A DNA stretch of 64,000 bases, from positions 80,675 through 144,674 of the forward strand of contig JADNYJ010000100.1 in assembly GCA_015501075.1 (NCBI GenBank). The letters are read 5' to 3'. A model generated the notes under the pieces. It was given only the letters and a program-made list of their open reading frames with translations, made no database searches and was not told where the DNA came from. The stretch comes from Gymnopilus junonius. Taxonomy: Eukaryota > Basidiomycota > Agaricomycetes > Agaricales > Galerinaceae. Shown here piece by piece: positions 60,991-64,000 of this stretch (its first letter is position 1; each line of letters opens with the position of its first letter). A program made the position numbers and the translations under genes.

Positions 60991-61279
60991 AACAAGGATG
61001 TGGGCTCCTTCAAGCTGGGCACGGGGTAGGCTTCACATAGGGGGACCCATGGTGTGGGAGGCCCAACAGGTGCGTACAATGGCATACATGCGTTCTGCAT
61101 GTGTACGCTCTTTTTCTTTTGATATCTTTTCTTGATTCATATTCTACTAACAAACCTTTCTTTCTTTTTCTTAGATTTGATTATATGTTGGCCCTAGCGC
61201 CTCCTCTGCCCTCCTCACCATGCAATAGCGAGACGGGCATGGATATTTCCCTTTCCTTGTGACAACCCCACCCCCCATC

Positions 61280-61560
61280 TCCCTCGCATGGAAGAGCGAG
61301 TCAGAGGTGGGTTACTTCACCTCTCCAACCCAGCCCAGGGCCGTTGCCATTGCCATCACTACCTCCCCACCTCCTCGTCACTCAGGAAGACAAGCAGGAG
61401 GTGTGGTGAGGATAGCGGACTCTCCCCACCCTCCCTCTGCTGCCAGCACCCAATGCCACCTCCCTCGCATTGAAGAGCGAGTCGGAGGTGGCTCATCTAC
61501 CTTTCTGGTAGGCAGTGGCCATCGTCGTCACTGCCATTGCTGCTGCCCACCCTTCCTTGC
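61280..61560. repeat. two-copy imperfect repeat, period about 181 bp
   Basis: CCCTCGCATGGAAGAGCGAG near 61282 and CCCTCGCATTGAAGAGCGAG near 61463, each followed by similar text (GCCATTGCC-type). Confidence 0.7.
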
Positions 61561-62360
61561 TTGTCACAGCAAGCCGAAGGTGTGGGTTGCTTGCTGCGGG
61601 TTACGCCCAGCTGCCCCCCTGCTCCTGGCTTGTTCATGGAGGACGAGCTGGGGTCGTAGCTGGCGCCGTCACACCCCGCTACCACCAGCCTATGCCATCG
61701 ACCTTGCCGCGGCTCCACCCTCTCACTATGCGCGAGTTCAGGGTAGATGCCTGCGGCGGTGCGTCATGGCTGATGCACCATGTCCCTCGTCTGTAAGACT
61801 GAGTCGAATGTGGGCATCTTGGATCATGGCTGCCATGATGACAGTTCATGGCCGTATCCCCCCTTGCTCGCGAATGCAGGCAGGAGGGTGGGGGTGTGTC
61901 CCGTGGTCAATGGTATGAGGCTCTGACTGCCCTGCTCATGCAAGGTGTCGAGCTGGTCAACGGCTGTGGATATGAAGGCCCCTTTCCCTTACCAGCACCC
62001 CTCTTCCTGTCCCTGCAACACAGATTTTGCTCCTGTTGCCTTTCCTTTTCTTTTTTGTAGTCTACAGCTCATGTATATACAGTAGTCTACTAACTTATAA
62101 ACTAATACAATTTATTTCTATGCTTATTTGACTGAATTTAAGACAAGCAAAGCAGTAGGGAAGGGCTGTCAGAGGTGGCCAGAGAGGGACTCAGACCAGC
62201 TGAGAGAACAACAGGGAGCCTCAGAGTTTGCTGTAGCGTGGCCATGCTTTCGGATCAGCAGAGAGCTAAAACATGTTTTGCTGATGACCCAGTGAAAGTG
62301 AAACATGTTGTAGACATCAAGATGGGTGATTGGCAAAGGTGCAGTCTCCAGAGCATGTTG

Positions 62361-64000
62361 TCATAGTGGTGAAGGATCCAAAAAGGTATTTAAATATTTC
62401 TTCAGGTGGAAGGAAAAATGAGGGGCATTATGAAGAGTTTCAATGTGGGTGATAGCTCGCCTAGGGTAGTCAGGGCATTTAGCAATTTCCCAAAGAGGTT
62501 GGGATAAGCTGGGTATCTGAGAGCCTGTAGACTGGGGCTTTGTGGTTTGTAGCTGGATAACCATATTAAAAAACGTGATCTTCTCCTGCCGACAGAGCCA
62601 ATGAATCATTTGCGGAAATTCATCCCATTGATTGGTGGCCCTCCAACCATGCTTAGCAAAGTCAATGTGAAGATGTTCGAACATTTCAGTGTTGTAGTTG
62701 TCGGTTGTTCCGAAGAGCTCAATGCTTTCAATGTAGTGGGAAAGAGAATGTAACTTGGGAAGATTCAGATGTTCTCGGCATTTGACATTGACAAAGTAGC
62801 TTTTGTTATCATGGAATTCCTTGAGAGCAGTTCTTAAATAGCCCAGAGTTTCATTGTTGCAAGTTGGATACTATGCAAGGTATATGAAATCAAGCAGTGC
62901 CTTCATGGCCTTGATCCCAGGAGCGGCCATAACACCGACCAAGCAACCTAGAAGTATCTTCACCATATTCTTTCATTCTGATCCTGAGATCTGTGAGAGA
63001 TTGGAAATGCCATTCTTGAAATGTCAGAGCCCATTGCCAAAAGGAAGAGATTGAATTCTTTGGTCTAGTTTCTTTTCACCCATGACACTTTGGCACCAAC
63101 CGACCAGGTGTTTGAAGATGCCTTGATACAGCTGGTGAAGAATGTCTGGCATGATTGCTTTATGGATGTCAGCAAATGGAAGATCCTGCCAAAATGGGGT
63201 AAAGACTCCACCTGCAACATCATTGGCCATGCACTCTTTGTGGAACACCTGAGGAGACCCTTGAGCTTGGGCCTTTGCATCATTGATGATCTGCTGAGTC
63301 CATGTTTTAGTCCTAGGAGGCAATATGGCAGGATCCTGAAGTTCCTTGGCTGGACAACAGCACTTGGGGCAAGTGCCGTACTTAGTACAGGCAATGAGAC
63401 ATTGTTCAGGGTAGTCCGCCACATAGCATGCAAGGATTGGAAAGACCAGCCTCACTGCTCCATCACTGCAAGTCATTCAGATGCCTTCCTTTCCTGCCTT
63501 CTTCAGAGGGTGAAGCACAATGCTCATCACTTCATGGAATATACGCTGGACCTTTGAGCGGTGTTCTGCCTCAGTCATCTCTGATCGATTGAGTTTGTCG
63601 ACAGAGAGATAAGCAATTAAGATGCACGCATGTTGACTGGGCCTCCTCTGTGTCGCTTTTGGCAGATTTCCAATTGTCAGATACACTGGATATGCTGATT
63701 TTCCACCAGAGAACTGGGTGAGCTGCATCTTGTCTGTTGCTATAATGATAGGAGCAATGGTGGCACCCTTGGGCAGGAGGTTCTAAGTAGGCACCAAGAA
63801 AATGAGTGACCAAGCAATTCATCACCAAAGTGATTGATCACCTGAACTGCATGCCACCATTTACCTGTCCACATCTTGGAGAATATTCTGGACTTCCTCC
63901 CTTCATCAGTGAAGACTTTCTTTGGACAATAGACTCTCTCCTTCTTGAATGCGGGGTTGGCAAAAAGACTCTTGACAGCCTCAATGGGATCTCTGAAACA
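62361..64000 (-). mobile_element. Plavaka-type DNA transposase, N-terminal and middle part, running off the window
   Basis: Minus strand from beyond 64000: RIFSKMWTGKWWHAVQ, KMQLTQFSGGKSAYPVYLTI, GNLPKATQRRPSQHACILIA, LACYVADYPEQCLIACTKYG with TCPKC, IPL-type DVAGGVFTPFWQDLPFADIH, KAIMPDILHQLYQGIFKHLV, and near 62680 MFEHLHIDFAKHGWRATNQW. These blocks are characteristic of the Plavaka family of cut-and-paste transposases in mushrooms. The frame is broken in several places. The 5' end lies outside the window and the C-terminal region is absent downstream of 62361. Confidence 0.82.

Larger units (their letters stand above)
59341..62360. other. CpG-rich repetitive block that may split a Plavaka element
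   Basis: Contains several degenerate repeats of about 250 bp on the minus strand (59905-60160, 60200-60400, 60428-60620), separated by intron-like segments (for example GTAAGT...AACAG near 60203-60152). It also holds a cluster of palindromes (60637-60762), a CTT/CCT microsatellite (60900-60985), and a two-copy repeat around 61282 and 61463. No protein can be assigned; the plus-strand frame 61259-61918 is compositional. Confidence 0.45.

Noticed and set aside
61259..61918. 219-codon plus-strand Pro/Ser/Arg-rich frame
   Set aside because: Arises from GC-rich imperfect repeats; no domain and no supporting neighbours.
62264..62285. Shared text AGAGCTAAAACATGTTTT between 62264 and the copia region near 58470 (reverse strand)
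   Set aside because: The match is short and partly palindromic, and the flanking sequence does not align, so common origin is not supported.

Overview
This is nuclear DNA of a filamentous basidiomycete, most likely an Agaricomycete. The genes are split by many short introns (about 50-60 nt, GT..AG). The window carries FunK1-type kinases, a Plavaka transposase and NACHT-type STAND fragments, all typical of mushroom-forming fungi. No species can be named from the sequence alone.

Layout. (a) 0.8-24 kb is an ordinary gene-dense housekeeping block: a secreted GH27 alpha-galactosidase (+), a PAS-domain protein (-), the tRNA m1A58 methyltransferase catalytic subunit Trm61/Gcd14 (+), the nucleotide-excision-repair protein Rad4/XPC (-), a Ste7-type MAP kinase kinase (-), a DUF2235 alpha/beta-hydrolase (-), AMP deaminase (-) and an Orc6-like protein (-). 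(b) 24.7-49.5 kb is a direct tandem segmental duplication. Each unit originally held a FunK1 kinase (-), a decayed NACHT P-loop fragment (+) and the SNF1/AMPK beta subunit (-). Unit 2 (40536-49509, about 9 kb) is nearly complete. Unit 1 (24721-40535, about 15.8 kb) has been wrecked by an LTR retroelement with an associated deletion, a hAT-like element, and a Mutator-like element that itself contains a nested MITE. Unit 2 supplies the empty sites, so the insertions can be read to the base. (c) 49.5-64 kb is transposon-rich: imperfect repeats, a TA-flanked MITE, a third inverted NACHT fragment, a truncated Ty1/copia element with its 3' LTR, and a Plavaka DNA transposase that appears to be split by a 3 kb CpG-rich repeat block and runs off the right end.

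Most notable observations. The LTR element carries an 11-nt primer-binding site that is the exact reverse complement of the predicted start of its own transcript (Tf1/sushi-type self-priming). The two FunK1 paralogs have an almost identical kinase core, strongly divergent C-terminal exons, and well-conserved noncoding flanks. Unit 1 AMPK-beta has decayed almost entirely by CpG to TpG/CpA changes. Several conserved housekeeping genes (MEK, AMP deaminase, AMPK beta, perhaps PAS) show single-base frameshifts, some of them in homopolymers, which look more like assembly errors than real pseudogenes.

Functionally the window mixes nutrient and carbohydrate use (alpha-galactosidase, SNF1 beta subunit), MAPK signalling, DNA repair and replication, tRNA modification and purine metabolism. 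These genes do not form a cluster or pathway. Coordinates of multi-exon genes are outer limits of the predicted coding sequence; introns were inferred by eye.
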